Positions 1 to 9,475 of a stretch of 64,000 bases of DNA are shown here, in pieces (positions within the stretch are counted from its first letter, which is position 1; each line of letters opens with the position of its first letter). The DNA lies in the NCBI GenBank assembly GCA_944472135.2, contig OX235270.1:119799842-119863841 (forward strand). Reading direction: 5' to 3'. Both the position numbers and the translations under genes were made by a program. Source of the stretch: Trichobilharzia regenti (lineage: Eukaryota; Platyhelminthes; Trematoda; Strigeidida; Schistosomatidae). The notes below the pieces were generated by a model that saw nothing but the letters and a program-made list of their open reading frames with translations, did not search any database and had not been told where the DNA came from.

Positions 1-240
1 AGTAACTCTTGGTATCCGTACTAAAATTTCGTCAAGGATCAAACCGTTGGCGCAGGCTGATGCGACGTCCCAAATAAGTGAATAGGTCGATGTGTCCTAC
101 TAATTCATTCCCTATTTCCAAGCTAGGAGTCATTGTAGTCCAGTCCTGTCCTCTAGCATCATCTTACAATTGGCGGAACCGGATCGCGTGCAAAACATTC
201 ATAGAAGGAGACTGCATTTTCTCAGCGTCTTCACTTGTCA
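1..240 (-). repeat. RTE-a LINE fragment (RT region)
   Basis: Read on the minus strand, this matches the stretch around 6000-6240 of the better preserved RTE-like copy at 5028-6990: the run after the YADD box (gaagacgctga), the block encoding the FAPAKC-like segment, and the Y-L-G block. Several frame breaks are present. It is cut by the window edge, so its real extent is unknown. Dead fragment. Confidence 0.75.
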
Positions 241-1037
241 ATACTGTAAGAGTTTCAGTGTTTTACAGTGCACTCAATGCTGTAGGTAAGACACCGTTCT
301 CCAAGTTCTATACTTCATATTCTGTGTAACTGAATGTTCACATGAAGTAGAAGTCAACTAATTTCAATGTAACTGTCATTTAATAATAGTATGCGCTAAT
401 ATTTGAATTACCACCACAACTATAATAAATAATGATTGCAGTTGTTTTCTTTTATTATATGGCTACTGCATACTCATAAATTCTTATCCAAGTTGTATTA
501 GTTGCAATTGTTTTCTATTTTCCATTTTAATTCCACCTTACATAATCATGAATTTTAAAGTGGCAGTGAACTTCAACATGTAGAGCAAACTGGTTGTCTA
601 AACAAACGTTGTAACATGTTGTATTTCACTTAGGCACACAAAGTTGCAGGAAATCTGATTTCTTGTAGGGTGGTAAACAACTGGACAAAACGACGATTTC
701 ATTTTTATAAACTTTTAGTACTTTATTTTAATTATCTTCTGCATAATTTATCACAGTAATTAATTTATCAAGTAATTATTACAATTTCATTGATTATTTC
801 CCATATTATAATAGGTCTTGTTGAAACTTCGTCATAATTCTTATATGATGAAACCAATGGAAATGATGGAATCGTCAACATCGGAATTCACTGATTCCCT
901 TCATCAACATTCCAGTCATAGTCAATCACAATCAATTACTGCATAAAAGGTATACGGAATTATTAATATTCAATGAAGAGGAAAGTGAAATAAGCAGTAT
1001 AAACAAATGAAGCATTTAATCCAGTTGATGTAATCAT

Positions 1038-1060
1038 ACTACTACCACTACTACTACTAC
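1038..1060. repeat. (ACT)n microsatellite
   Basis: An imperfect ACT/CTA trinucleotide run, with one interrupting C-C step. Confidence 0.85.
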
Positions 1061-1125
1061 ATGTAATCAAAATCTGTGCAATGCACATTAAAATGAAATT
1101 ATAATGAAGTTTATCTGTGATTATT

Positions 1126-1156
1126 AAAAATAACAATTATAATAATAATAATAATT
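1126..1156. repeat. (AAT)n microsatellite
   Basis: A run of AAT units flanked by A-rich sequence; ordinary simple repeat. Confidence 0.8.
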
Positions 1157-1690
1157 GACTGTTAATATTTCGTATTTATTCATACGATCAATCTCTTTTT
1201 GTCACTCTCTTGCTCTTCTTTACTCCTGGCATCTGTTATTAATAAATAAAATTTCATCTTACTGTTATGAGATGTCGCCTAATGTAAATACGAATGTTGA
1301 TTGATAATACTGAACTAAACACTTGACAATTTCTTAGATCTGAGCTAGTAAATTGCAAAAAGCATTCTCACATAGTAGGGTTGAAAACGTGTATGTTCAA
1401 AACAATCAAGAGGAAACCACACAGTTATATATGGCATACATTGCATCCAGTAAGTAATAAGGCCTTGAATAGTCGATATCTACAGCATATTGAATTCTGA
1501 TTGATTGACGCTTTCACTATATGACAAAATGTGACTTGTTGTTTTATCTGATTAACTAACAGACTAATGAGATAGATTTTGGAAGAAGACTGATGGTTAG
1601 TGGTGTGCTTGCTTCTATTCAGTCTGAAATCGTAGAGTTTTCTGTCGACGTTGGTTTCTTCGTCTTCTTATAATAGTTGTTGCTTCAGTT

Positions 1691-1921
1691 TTGTCAAAGG
1701 TCACTAAATCTCTGCACTATTGTTTTCTTTCTGTTTTGTCGACTGTGGATGATAGACAAAAAGTTACCAGTGTCTTACGACAAGATGTACCGCTGGTTTT
1801 TCACAGTAGATTGTTAATTGATGTTGACAGGCGATGCATTAGGAAGAGGGAGCTTTGTTTATCAGAATTTCTTTTAAATGTCAAACTGTTGACTGCATTG
1901 TATGATAAATTGAGATATTGA
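1691..1921 (+). other. Unassigned 76-codon open frame
   Basis: The frame opens at a TTG, not an ATG, and ends at TGA. The peptide is basic and leucine-rich (contains RRCIRKRELCLSEF). I recognise no domain and see no convincing splice sites around it. It could be a spliced exon or chance. Confidence 0.12.
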
Positions 1922-2752
1922 AACCTAAAATTTTATTTACTTTTGGCATCGATCCTCACATAACGAATTGTAGCAACGCCTGACGACTTCAAAGTCACAG
2001 AAGTTCCATTTATCGGATATTAACTATGATTTCTATTTGTTTAAAAAGTGTCTTCTGTTAATTGTGTGATAATATGTAATTCGTTTCAGTATAGGTGACT
2101 TTTTGATCCTTCATAGATAGCATTGAAACATGAATAGTGTTCGAACTAGCTGGACTTATTGAACAGTTAGGTTGGATGGGGTTGCTACGTTATAAAATTC
2201 AATTAGGCAAATGACCACAACTCCATGTATACACATACTCTAAACACAAGGTTCTCTGTTAGCTAATATCCAACACAAAATTAAAGTATAAAATAAGCAT
2301 CAGTTGCACTAATTTACCATGTTCGGTATCACCTCTTTATAAGATATTCTTGGCGAATGTGAAAAGATGGATTCTCATTACGATGCAGGTTTTTTTAACC
2401 GTTCAGGCTGTATGCAGCTTTAAAAATCCAGATTATAAATAACTCTGTACGAGTAATCTGTTTGTAATTTGAATATAGACGCCTTAGGACCTGACATGGT
2501 CGACTAGTCCACTGCACGTTACCCTAAAAGGTTAGAAAACATTGAAATCAACATCTCACTCAGGCAGGATATGTAGAATTTGACAGCAAAAAGAGCTATA
2601 TTCAGTTGGAACAAGTTAGCATAAGAAATAGCAGAAACAATTGATATGCTTTAACTGAAGAATCAGAATTTTTCTTTTTTTCAAAGGTGTTTAAATAATG
2701 GTAATTTATTGATTTCTCAGCACATCTCTTTTGGTGTAATGTTTTTTTTCTC

Positions 2753-2975
2753 ATTCCTTCACGTTCCCAGTGGAACATAGGCTTTCAAGCTAGAGACTTG
2801 AAGTTTCTGTAGTGGCGTTTATTTTTACAGGATGGGGTTGCTAGCCTCAGGGCCAACCTTTCCTCTTTACCAGCTTTATTACTGGCTTGGCGAAGTAAAA
2901 GACTGCCGGGGGTCGAACCACGGACCACATGCATAGTCGGCGACCTTTATACCCCTGTGCCACCGACTCACTATG
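2753..2975 (-). repeat. tRNA-derived SINE with LINE-like tail
   Basis: On the minus strand it starts with a tRNA-like head: an A-box-like TGGCACAGGGG near 2962 and a B-box GGTTCGACCCC near 2919-2909. A body follows that is shared with 36064-36240 (tagcctcaggc/aaccccatcctgta). It ends at 2753-2784 in cctatgttcc-ctgggaac-aagga, which resembles the 3' end of the RTE-like element at 40530-40570. This is the usual build of a SINE that borrows a LINE tail. It is somewhat decayed. Confidence 0.65.
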
Positions 2976-3919
2976 ATGGATATACAGATGGCAATACTGA
3001 TAAATGCAGATAACCTGCCCCAAAGTTTTATCTTTTGCTAAATAGTAAAAGTTATAGTTTGTATAAAGACAATAAATACAACGTAGTTCATACTTCAAGC
3101 AGAAGCATACTGAGGACAGTGTCAGCGTGGGAACTAGAATGTCTAATAAGTCACACCTCATAGATATAAGAAGAAAACCCACATTGCCCTGAGCGGTAGG
3201 CATTTGTATAAGAATGACCACTAAGTGTGTGACAGCATAGTTGACGAGAGACAAATGATGACTGATCCTGTTTCGATGTTTATCTGTTGAAGTTAACATT
3301 ATGTGACACGACTACTTAATCATCGTCTCATCTCCGAAGTACACAAATAATTTGTCTTTTCTTACAAACAGACATTTCTTAGACCTCTCTTGATGCCTCT
3401 TTAAAGGTGGTCTACTTATTTAGCTGTATTGGTTAGAAAGCACCTGTTTAACTACAGCTTTCGGCCACAGGCGTCAGTATTGATAGCCAAGATTAGATCT
3501 TCTTTCTGCGTGTAAGATATTCTTGTAGCTACCTGTTCCAAAACAGATTCATACAATTCTGTACTTTACTCCATCTTGTACTACATAGTAACGTTCTATT
3601 GATTTCTGTCCTTTCAAATATGTATTGTTAATGAAATATTAACATACCTGTATATGTTCACCGTCATGTATTAAATTTGCTAGTGTAGTTGTTCAGAATC
3701 TCTTCAGACTCACTTGAAAATGTTTCTAGCGTTTCATCGAACAGTACTCTGTGAAACACTAGTGTCTGAAGCATCATTGTGCTGCATCTAGTGATACACA
3801 CTCATACCCTTCGTTAGTTAGTATCCTCTCAAGAAGACCATTCATTTTTCCGACAATCATCTGTAGATTAGGATCACCTCCATGCAATTCTGAAACAATG
3901 AATTATTCCTAATCACATG
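2976..3919. other. No gene recognised
   Basis: About 0.9 kb of AT-rich sequence with only short open frames. I see no RNA gene or element signature. It is the left flank of the tandem array. Confidence 0.5.
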
Positions 3920-4251
3920 AATAACAGGATGACCACCCGGGTAGAGATGGACGCAGATGAAGCCAGTGAGAGATAATGAAGCAAATCCAATCAGCAAAGG
4001 AGTGGAACAGAGGAAACGCTGAGCTGATCACCTCAAACCACTCTCCAATCGACTATCACCTGCAACTCGCTCACAAACATCACCAAGACGAAGAGACAGA
4101 CACACAGAACTACGAGTGAACAACAAGCAACCGAGGGAAGGAGAAGTCTTGAAGGCCGAAAGCTTACTTACTGAAAGCCAGTGGCGAAAGCAGCAAGACT
4201 AGATGCAATCCCATCCGCCTCCACCAGAAGCCATGGAAATGCACCCAGAGA
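3920..4251 (+). pseudogene. RTE-b-like remnant at left array edge
   Basis: Degenerate version of the linker between endonuclease and RT of the element at 37980-40588: an EVEQRKH-like block (here GVEQRKR followed by a stop), a PTTRP/PATRS block, and a LKAESLL block aligning with the start of the RT domain. Only the second half of the module is present here. Confidence 0.7.
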
Positions 4252-4488
4252 AGTCAAGGGAAATGCTCACACCAGAAGTTCATAAAGTGTGAAACAAGTG
4301 AACTTCATAAAGGGTGAATACATCTTCACCACTGACAACAATTTCGAGTCATGTCACCGACAGTCTCCAGCCCTTGTTTCTTAGCGTCTCCAGGATGTTA
4401 GGCAAGACATGATCCGTCCACTCTAGACTTGGCACTAACACACCAGAAGGAGGATGTCGGTGACATTAGGTGTCCGGCGCCGCTATGC

Positions 4489-5027
4489 AGTAGTGACCAT
4501 GTAGTTATCACTCTCATGTTTAGGATTCAGGCTGTCATACTTAGGTGAATAGGTGCTCATCCAAACGTTTGAAAAGCGAATATACCTGCAATCCGAAATG
4601 CAGCAACTCTAGCTGACTGGTCTGTTAATACACACCAGACTGTTGAGGAGACGTGGATGGGATTTAGGAATACACTAGATTGCGTCACTGCACCCTTTGT
4701 ACCTTGGTCTACGCCTCGAAAACTATGGCATAAACCACCTTGGATTAGTAATGAAATAAGGAGGTTATTAAGAAAACGGAAGAACTGATGGGACCGATTT
4801 ACTGTGACTGGGAGGGATGAGTTTCGGATAGAATACCGCAAAATTCGGAACCTTTGCAAGTATAAGATTGACAAAAGTCGTATAGAGTATGAGAGACAGT
4901 TGGCACTGGATTGTGTGCATTATCCAAAAAGACTGTACTCGTATATCAAACGCAGGACTAAAACTAGCAGTGGTATACCGTCCCTCAATAGCAATACTGG
5001 AGAGGCGGCCGAGTCAGACGAAACAAA
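4489..5027 (+). pseudogene. CR1-like LINE, 5' part (unit 1)
   Basis: This begins with the end of an endonuclease domain (S-D-H-V-V-I-T-L, the catalytic SDH box) and runs through the basic linker (PWISNEIRRLLRKRKN, then a stop, then WDRFTVTGRDEF). It is cut at 5027 by the RTE insertion and resumes at 7004. In-frame stops show it was dead before insertion. Confidence 0.85.
5015..5027 (+). repeat. 13-bp target-site duplication, left copy
   Basis: CAGACGAAACAAA, repeated exactly at 6991-7003. Uninterrupted units have it once (10239-10251), which confirms it as the TSD of the inserted RTE. Confidence 0.92.
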
Positions 5028-6990
5028 CAAATAAACTCTTTGGACTCATCAGGGAAACGGATGGGAGAAGACAAATCATTAGTGAGACAATCTCGGAAAA
5101 AAATGGCACTATAATTAGCTCACAGGATAGACGACTGGATCGTTGGAAAGAGCATTATGAGGAGCAGTTTAATTTGCCCACAGCCACGCTCAACCTTCCG
5201 AGCATCCAACACCTCCCTGAATGGGATATAGATACAGGTCCTCCGTCACTAACTGAGGTTACTAAAGCTGTCACCAATCTGAAACTAGGCAAAGCAGCGG
5301 GACCTGATGGAATGACTCCAGAGGTATTTAGGTACGGTGGAGACAGCTTACTGTCCGGATTAACTGAGGTACTAGGCAACGTTTGGGAATCAGAAGAAGT
5401 CCCATCGGGTTGGTGTAAGTCACTGATTATCCCCATATACAAGAAGGGAGACAAGTCTTCCTGTGATAATCACAGAGGGATTAGCTTGACTAATATAGTA
5501 TCTAAAGTCTTAGGCTCAATAATCATGCGTAGACTGAGTGGTGCTCGGGAAGCACAAACACGAGAGAGCCAGGCAGGCTTTAGACCAGGAAGAGGGTGTA
5601 TTGATCATATCTTCACCCTCCGACAGATTCTAGAACATAGGCATTCCTACCGGCGTCCAACAGTCATTATATTTCTTGACCTAAAGGCAGCATTCGACTC
5701 TGTCGATCGGGAAGTTCTCTGGAGATGCTTGGCTGTCAAGGGAATTCCGAGAAAATATATTGCACTGATTAAGGCACTCTATTCGTACTCATACAGCCAG
5801 GTGAGGGCTTACGGCGAGCTGTCATCTGAACTGGTGACGACCAGTGGTGTCCGTCAAGGATGCCCATTATCTCCTTTTCTATTCAACTTCATCATAGATG
5901 TGTTAATGGACTTAACCCTAGGTGACTTCAGCGATTCAGGGATTGACTTGCTACCTGGGAATAATCTCGTTGACTTGGAATATGCAGACGATATAGTCCT
6001 TCTAGGCGAAGACGCTGACGAAATGCAGAGTCTTCTAAACACCTTGAACAGCAATCTACGAATGTTTGGCATGCGATTCGCTCCCGCCAAATGCAAGATG
6101 ATGTTACAGGACTGGACTACGCTGGCTCCTAGTTTAGAAATAGGAAGTGAAGTGGTAGAGCACGTTGACCGCTTCACTTATTTGGGAAGTACCATCAGCC
6201 CCAACGGGCTGATCTCTGACGAAATCTCAGCACGAATACAAGGGGCTCGTTTCGCATTTGTTAGTTTACGCCGACTCTGGCGTAGACGAGATGTTCGACT
6301 ATCGACCAAAGGGCGGGTGTACTGCTCATCAGTCCGCTCCGTCCTCCTTTATGGTTGTGAGACCTGGCCACTCAGAGTGGAAGACATGAAAAGACTAGCT
6401 GTCTTTGATCATAGGTGCCTGCGTTCTATATCCCGTGTAAAGTGGCATAATAAGGTGAGCAACATGGAGGTTAGGCGTAGAGTTCTAGGTAAACAGGGGA
6501 AATCAATCGACGAAGTCGTGAAGCTACATCGACTGAGATGGTTAGGACATGTGTTACGTATGCCAAGCCATCGCCTCCCTCGACGAGCAATGTTAGCGGA
6601 TATAGGGTCAGGCTGGAAAAAAGCTAGCGGCGGTCAAACAAAAACTTGGCATCAGTCAATGAAATCCACAACAGTTGGTCTTAGCCACGTAGGAAGGTGT
6701 AGACTTCCAGGCTGGGGTCCTCGGGACGGCAAAAATCTATGGTTGGAAACAATTGGTGACATGGCTCAAAATCGTTCTCAGTGGCGCAGATGCATCCACT
6801 CCCTGTGACTTATGATCTCCAATGAAACTGTTTTGTATTTCTTTATTACTCCTTTGTCTCACACCTCTGCTCACTGTTTCTATTTGCTTTTCTTGTACTT
6901 TCTTCTCTTGCTTCGCGTGCTACACGGAATGTGGCGACTTGAACTTCCGCACATTTGTGCAAAGTTCTATGTCGAAAACAGACAGACAGA
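5028..6990 (+). mobile_element. 5'-truncated RTE-like LINE (RTE-a) insertion
   Basis: A 1,963-bp insertion present only in unit 1 and bounded by a perfect 13-bp TSD. It contains the RT and C-terminal region of an RTE-like LINE; the whole endonuclease and the 5' end are missing. The 3' end is gtcgaaaacagacagacaga, a short GACA tandem tail; decayed relatives at 27900 and 37315 end in similar GACA or CAGT repeats, so the tail is family-specific. The tail and TSD share CAGA, so the right boundary is uncertain by a few bases. Confidence 0.92.
5033..6808 (+). CDS. RTE-like reverse transcriptase, truncated but open
   Basis: An uninterrupted frame of about 590 codons from the truncation point to a TGA. 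The RT fingers block reads KAAGPDGMTPEVFR. Then come the IYKKGD and NHRGISL blocks, QAGFRPGRGC, motif A (FLDLKAAFDSVDRE), motif B (SGVRQGCPLSPFLF), motif C (LEYADDIVLL, catalytic YADD intact) and the palm/thumb block YLGSTIS. The C-terminal part contains RWLGHVLRMPSHRLPRRAML, typical of RTE-like elements. The RT would copy the element's own RNA at a nicked target. There is no endonuclease and no start codon of its own: the open frame runs back to 4889 only because the insertion joined host bases in another frame. Not a functional full-length protein. Confidence 0.85.
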   Translation, partial: KLFGLIRETDGRRQIISETISEKNGTIISSQDRRLDRWKEHYEEQFNLPTATLNLPSIQHLPEWDIDTGPPSLTEVTKAVTNLKLGKAAGPDGMTPEVFRYGGDSLLSGLTEVLGNVWESEEVPSGWCKSLIIPIYKKGDKSSCDNHRGISLTNIVSKVLGSIIMRRLSGAREAQTRESQAGFRPGRGCIDHIFTLRQILEHRHSYRRPTVIIFLDLKAAFDSVDREVLWRCLAVKGIPRKYIALIKALYSYSYSQVRAYGELSSELVTTSGVRQGCPLSPFLFNFIIDVLMDLTLGDFSDSGIDLLPGNNLVDLEYADDIVLLGEDADEMQSLLNTLNSNLRMFGMRFAPAKCKMMLQDWTTLAPSLEIGSEVVEHVDRFTYLGSTISPNGLISDEISARIQGARFAFVSLRRLWRRRDVRLSTKGRVYCSSVRSVLLYGCETWPLRVEDMKRLAVFDHRCLRSISRVKWHNKVSNMEVRRRVLGKQGKSIDEVVKLHRLRWLGHVLRMPSHRLPRRAMLADIGSGWKKASGGQTKTWHQSMKSTTVGLSHVGRCRLPGWGPRDGKNLWLETIGDMAQNRSQWRRCIHSL

Positions 6991-7003
6991 CAGACGAAAC
7001 AAA
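6991..7003 (+). repeat. 13-bp target-site duplication, right copy
   Basis: Exact copy of 5015-5027. Confidence 0.92.
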
Positions 7004-8599
7004 AGCTGAAAAGCTCTCCGAATAATTTGCGATGTTTTCTCGCCTAATCGTACCACTTAGGAGTGTAGCGAGGTCACTGATGTAGCCAATAAAATGCCCA
7101 CAATTGTGGTAGAGGATGCAGTGGTTCTCAAACTACTGTCTAAGCTGAAGCCAGGTAAATCACCTGGACCTGACGGAATTCATCCTAGACTGCTAATCTC
7201 CTTGGCGGATATAGTATACATTCCACTTACGGAGATTTTTCAAATGTCTCTGACCCAGGCTAGGCTACCCAGGGACTGAAATGACGCTTTTATAAGTTCC
7301 ATCTTCAAAGAGGGGAACAGACAGTTAGTATACAACTACTGGCCTGTAAGTCTGACCTGTATTATAGCAAAGGTGTTAGAAAAACTCATAAGGGATCAGC
7401 TCTTAGCTCATATGGAAAATCATGGCTTACTGACAGAGGAACAGCATGGATTCCGACCAGGACGATCCTGCTTGACAAACTTACTGTTAGCTATGGAAGA
7501 TTGGGTCGACGCCAGGGATAAGAACCATCTACTGGACATTGTCTTTATCGATCTCAGTAGAGCATTCGATAAGGTATCCCATTTAGGTCTTCTCAGTAAA
7601 CTTAAACGTTTTGGATTAGATCAACGCTTATGTGAATGGTTTAGAGACTATCTGATGGATAGAAGGCAGAAGGTAAGGGTTAATGGTGTACTGTCAGGAT
7701 GGAAAGCAGTACTAGGTGGAGTACCTCAGGGAACTGTACTTGGCCCCTTGCTATTCCCATTATACGTAAATGAAGTGCCAAAACTTCTTACCTCATCTTC
7801 CTTACTATTTGCGGACGATATTAAGATATAGAAAACCGTAAATAGTAACGATGATAGGTTGGTACTACAAAACGATCTAGATAAATTATCCGAATGGGCT
7901 AACCCTTGGGATCTGGGAATTAATTCCAAGAAAAGCACGGTAGTGCACCTAGGTCAGAAGTCTTGCACATCGTACTCCCTGGGAGACACAGAACTGCCAG
8001 ATGTTAGGGGACAAAACGACTTAGGAATTATTGTAAGCCATGACTTAAAAACAAGGGAAAATTGTAATTGAGCCATAGCTAAGTCTTTTCGAATGCTATG
8101 GGCACTTCGAAGGGCTTTCTAACGATTAGACGAGGGTATGTTCCAAGTACTCTATGCAACACATGTCAGACCTCATAAAGCGGTGAGTCCATGACTCAAA
8201 AAGGAGGCGCATATCCTGCAAAGAGTACAGAGGGTAGGAACGAAATTATTTAGTGGTATCTCACACCTTCCTTATGATAATAAGAGGATGGAGCACTTAA
8301 ATCTCTTCCCATTATCATTCAGAAGGAGGAGAGGCGACTTAATTCTGGCTTAACGTATAATAAAGGGTGATTTAGGGATTGACATTTCAAACCTTTTCTC
8401 TCCATCTAGGATACATTCACGAGGTCACCAAAATAAGGTGCTCAACGCGAGGTGGAGTAAAATATGTGTGGAATTTAGATTCTCTCAAAGAGTGGCCAAC
8501 GACTAGAACTCCTTAAACGATACAGTAGTATACGCTCCATCGGCGAACGCTTTCAAAGAGAAACTGGATTCATAAAGAGATATATATCTCAAGAATTAA
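7004..8599 (+). pseudogene. CR1-like LINE, RT part (unit 1)
   Basis: Continuation of 4489-5027. Blocks in order: KPGKSPGPDGIHPRLL; a stop at LPRD*; IAKVLEKLIRDQLL; EQHGFRPGRSC; motif A (VFIDLSRAFDKVSH); motif B (GGVPQGTVLGPLLFPLYVNE); motif C (LLFADDIKI) followed by a TAG; then the C-terminal blocks around SGISHLPYDNKR and the terminal KLDS*RDIYLKN. Conserved order and motifs identify a CR1/jockey-type RT. At least seven in-frame stops make it a pseudogene, and all six units share them. Confidence 0.9.
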
Positions 8600-8789
8600 C
8601 ATAGTCAACAAGAGACATCTATCATGATAAACTGAATCTGAAAATGAATCTAAAAGACAAGCAGTCTACACCTCCCTACATGGCTCAAACCAACAATCAA
8701 AGACTCCATGGATTGATGAGACGTTTTCATCTGACCACTCCCAGACACCTGAATCGATGCAGGTCTACAAGCTCATGCAGACATTGAGC

Positions 8790-9475
8790 AGCATCAGCGA
8801 GGAAACCTGCGTGGAGGAAGAGAGCAGCTCTCTGGAAGCGACCTGGACCAAAACCAATACAGACAGACATCATGGGCGGCAAGGAGGAGGGACAGGACAA
8901 TAAGTGGCTCACCACGGACACCTGGAATCTCTCTGATACACGAGAGAAGAATAGTCAAGAGGAAGATGAAGCAGTGAAGACATGAAGAAGCAGAGCAGAA
9001 GCTGAGTATAATATCTGCAGCGCACTGAACGAAGACGTGAAGAAGAGTGCTAGGGAGGACAAAAGCACCTCTACGACGCACCAGCAAGTCAAGCACAACT
9101 GGCTGCAAGTGAAACAAACCTGAGAAGACTATATCAAACAAATAATAACAGGATGACCACCCGGGTAGAGATGGACGCAGATGAAGCCAGTGAGAGATAA
9201 TGAAGCAAATCCAATCAGCAAAGGAGTGGAACAGAGGAAACGCCGAGCTGATCACCTCAAACCACTCTCCAATCGACTATCACCTGCAACTCGCTCACAA
9301 ACATCACCAAGACGAAGAGACAGACACACAGAACTACGAGTGAACAACAAGCAACCGAGGGAAGGAGAAGTCTTGAAGGCCGAAAGCTTACTTACTGAAA
9401 GCCAGTGGCGAAAGCAGCAGGACTAGATGCAATCCCATCCGCCTCCACCAGAAGCCATGGAAATGCACCCAGAGA
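8790..9475 (+). pseudogene. RTE-b-like remnant across units 1-2
   Basis: Aligns with the element at 37980-40588 from its LKTVWSQTC block through QDKQWLTMDTW, VKKSAREDKR, EVEQRKH and the start of the RT domain (VLNAIKMLKTGKTPGPDG). It is full of frameshifts and stops. The join to the CR1 module lies near 8690-8790 upstream and 9475-9560 downstream. Confidence 0.75.

Larger units (their letters stand above)
241..2752. other. Gene-free AT-rich stretch
   Basis: I see no recognisable gene, RNA gene or element over about 2.5 kb. It is AT-rich with short simple repeats and one unassigned 76-codon open frame at 1691-1921. Confidence 0.5.
3920..9143 (+). repeat. Array unit 1 (interrupted by RTE-a)
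   Basis: The left edge is set by where similarity to the internal junction at 9144 begins (aataacaggatgacc). This unit has a private A at 4196 (others G), A at 4409 and C at 7555. It is the only unit carrying the RTE insertion. Confidence 0.9.

Noticed and set aside
2847..3299. 150-codon minus-strand ORF as a gene
   Set aside because: Its C-terminal third is the tRNA-derived SINE and the rest is low-complexity AT-rich sequence.
4889..5032. N-terminal part of the 639-codon open frame as a real protein start
   Set aside because: These codons are CR1-module bases read in the wrong frame. The true CR1 frame is 4804-5034, and the RTE insertion at 5028 joins them by accident.
8794..9255. 153-codon minus-strand ORF, repeated in every array unit, as a gene
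   Set aside because: It is antisense to the decayed RTE-b remnant. Its repetition only reflects the tandem units, and it has no recognisable domain.
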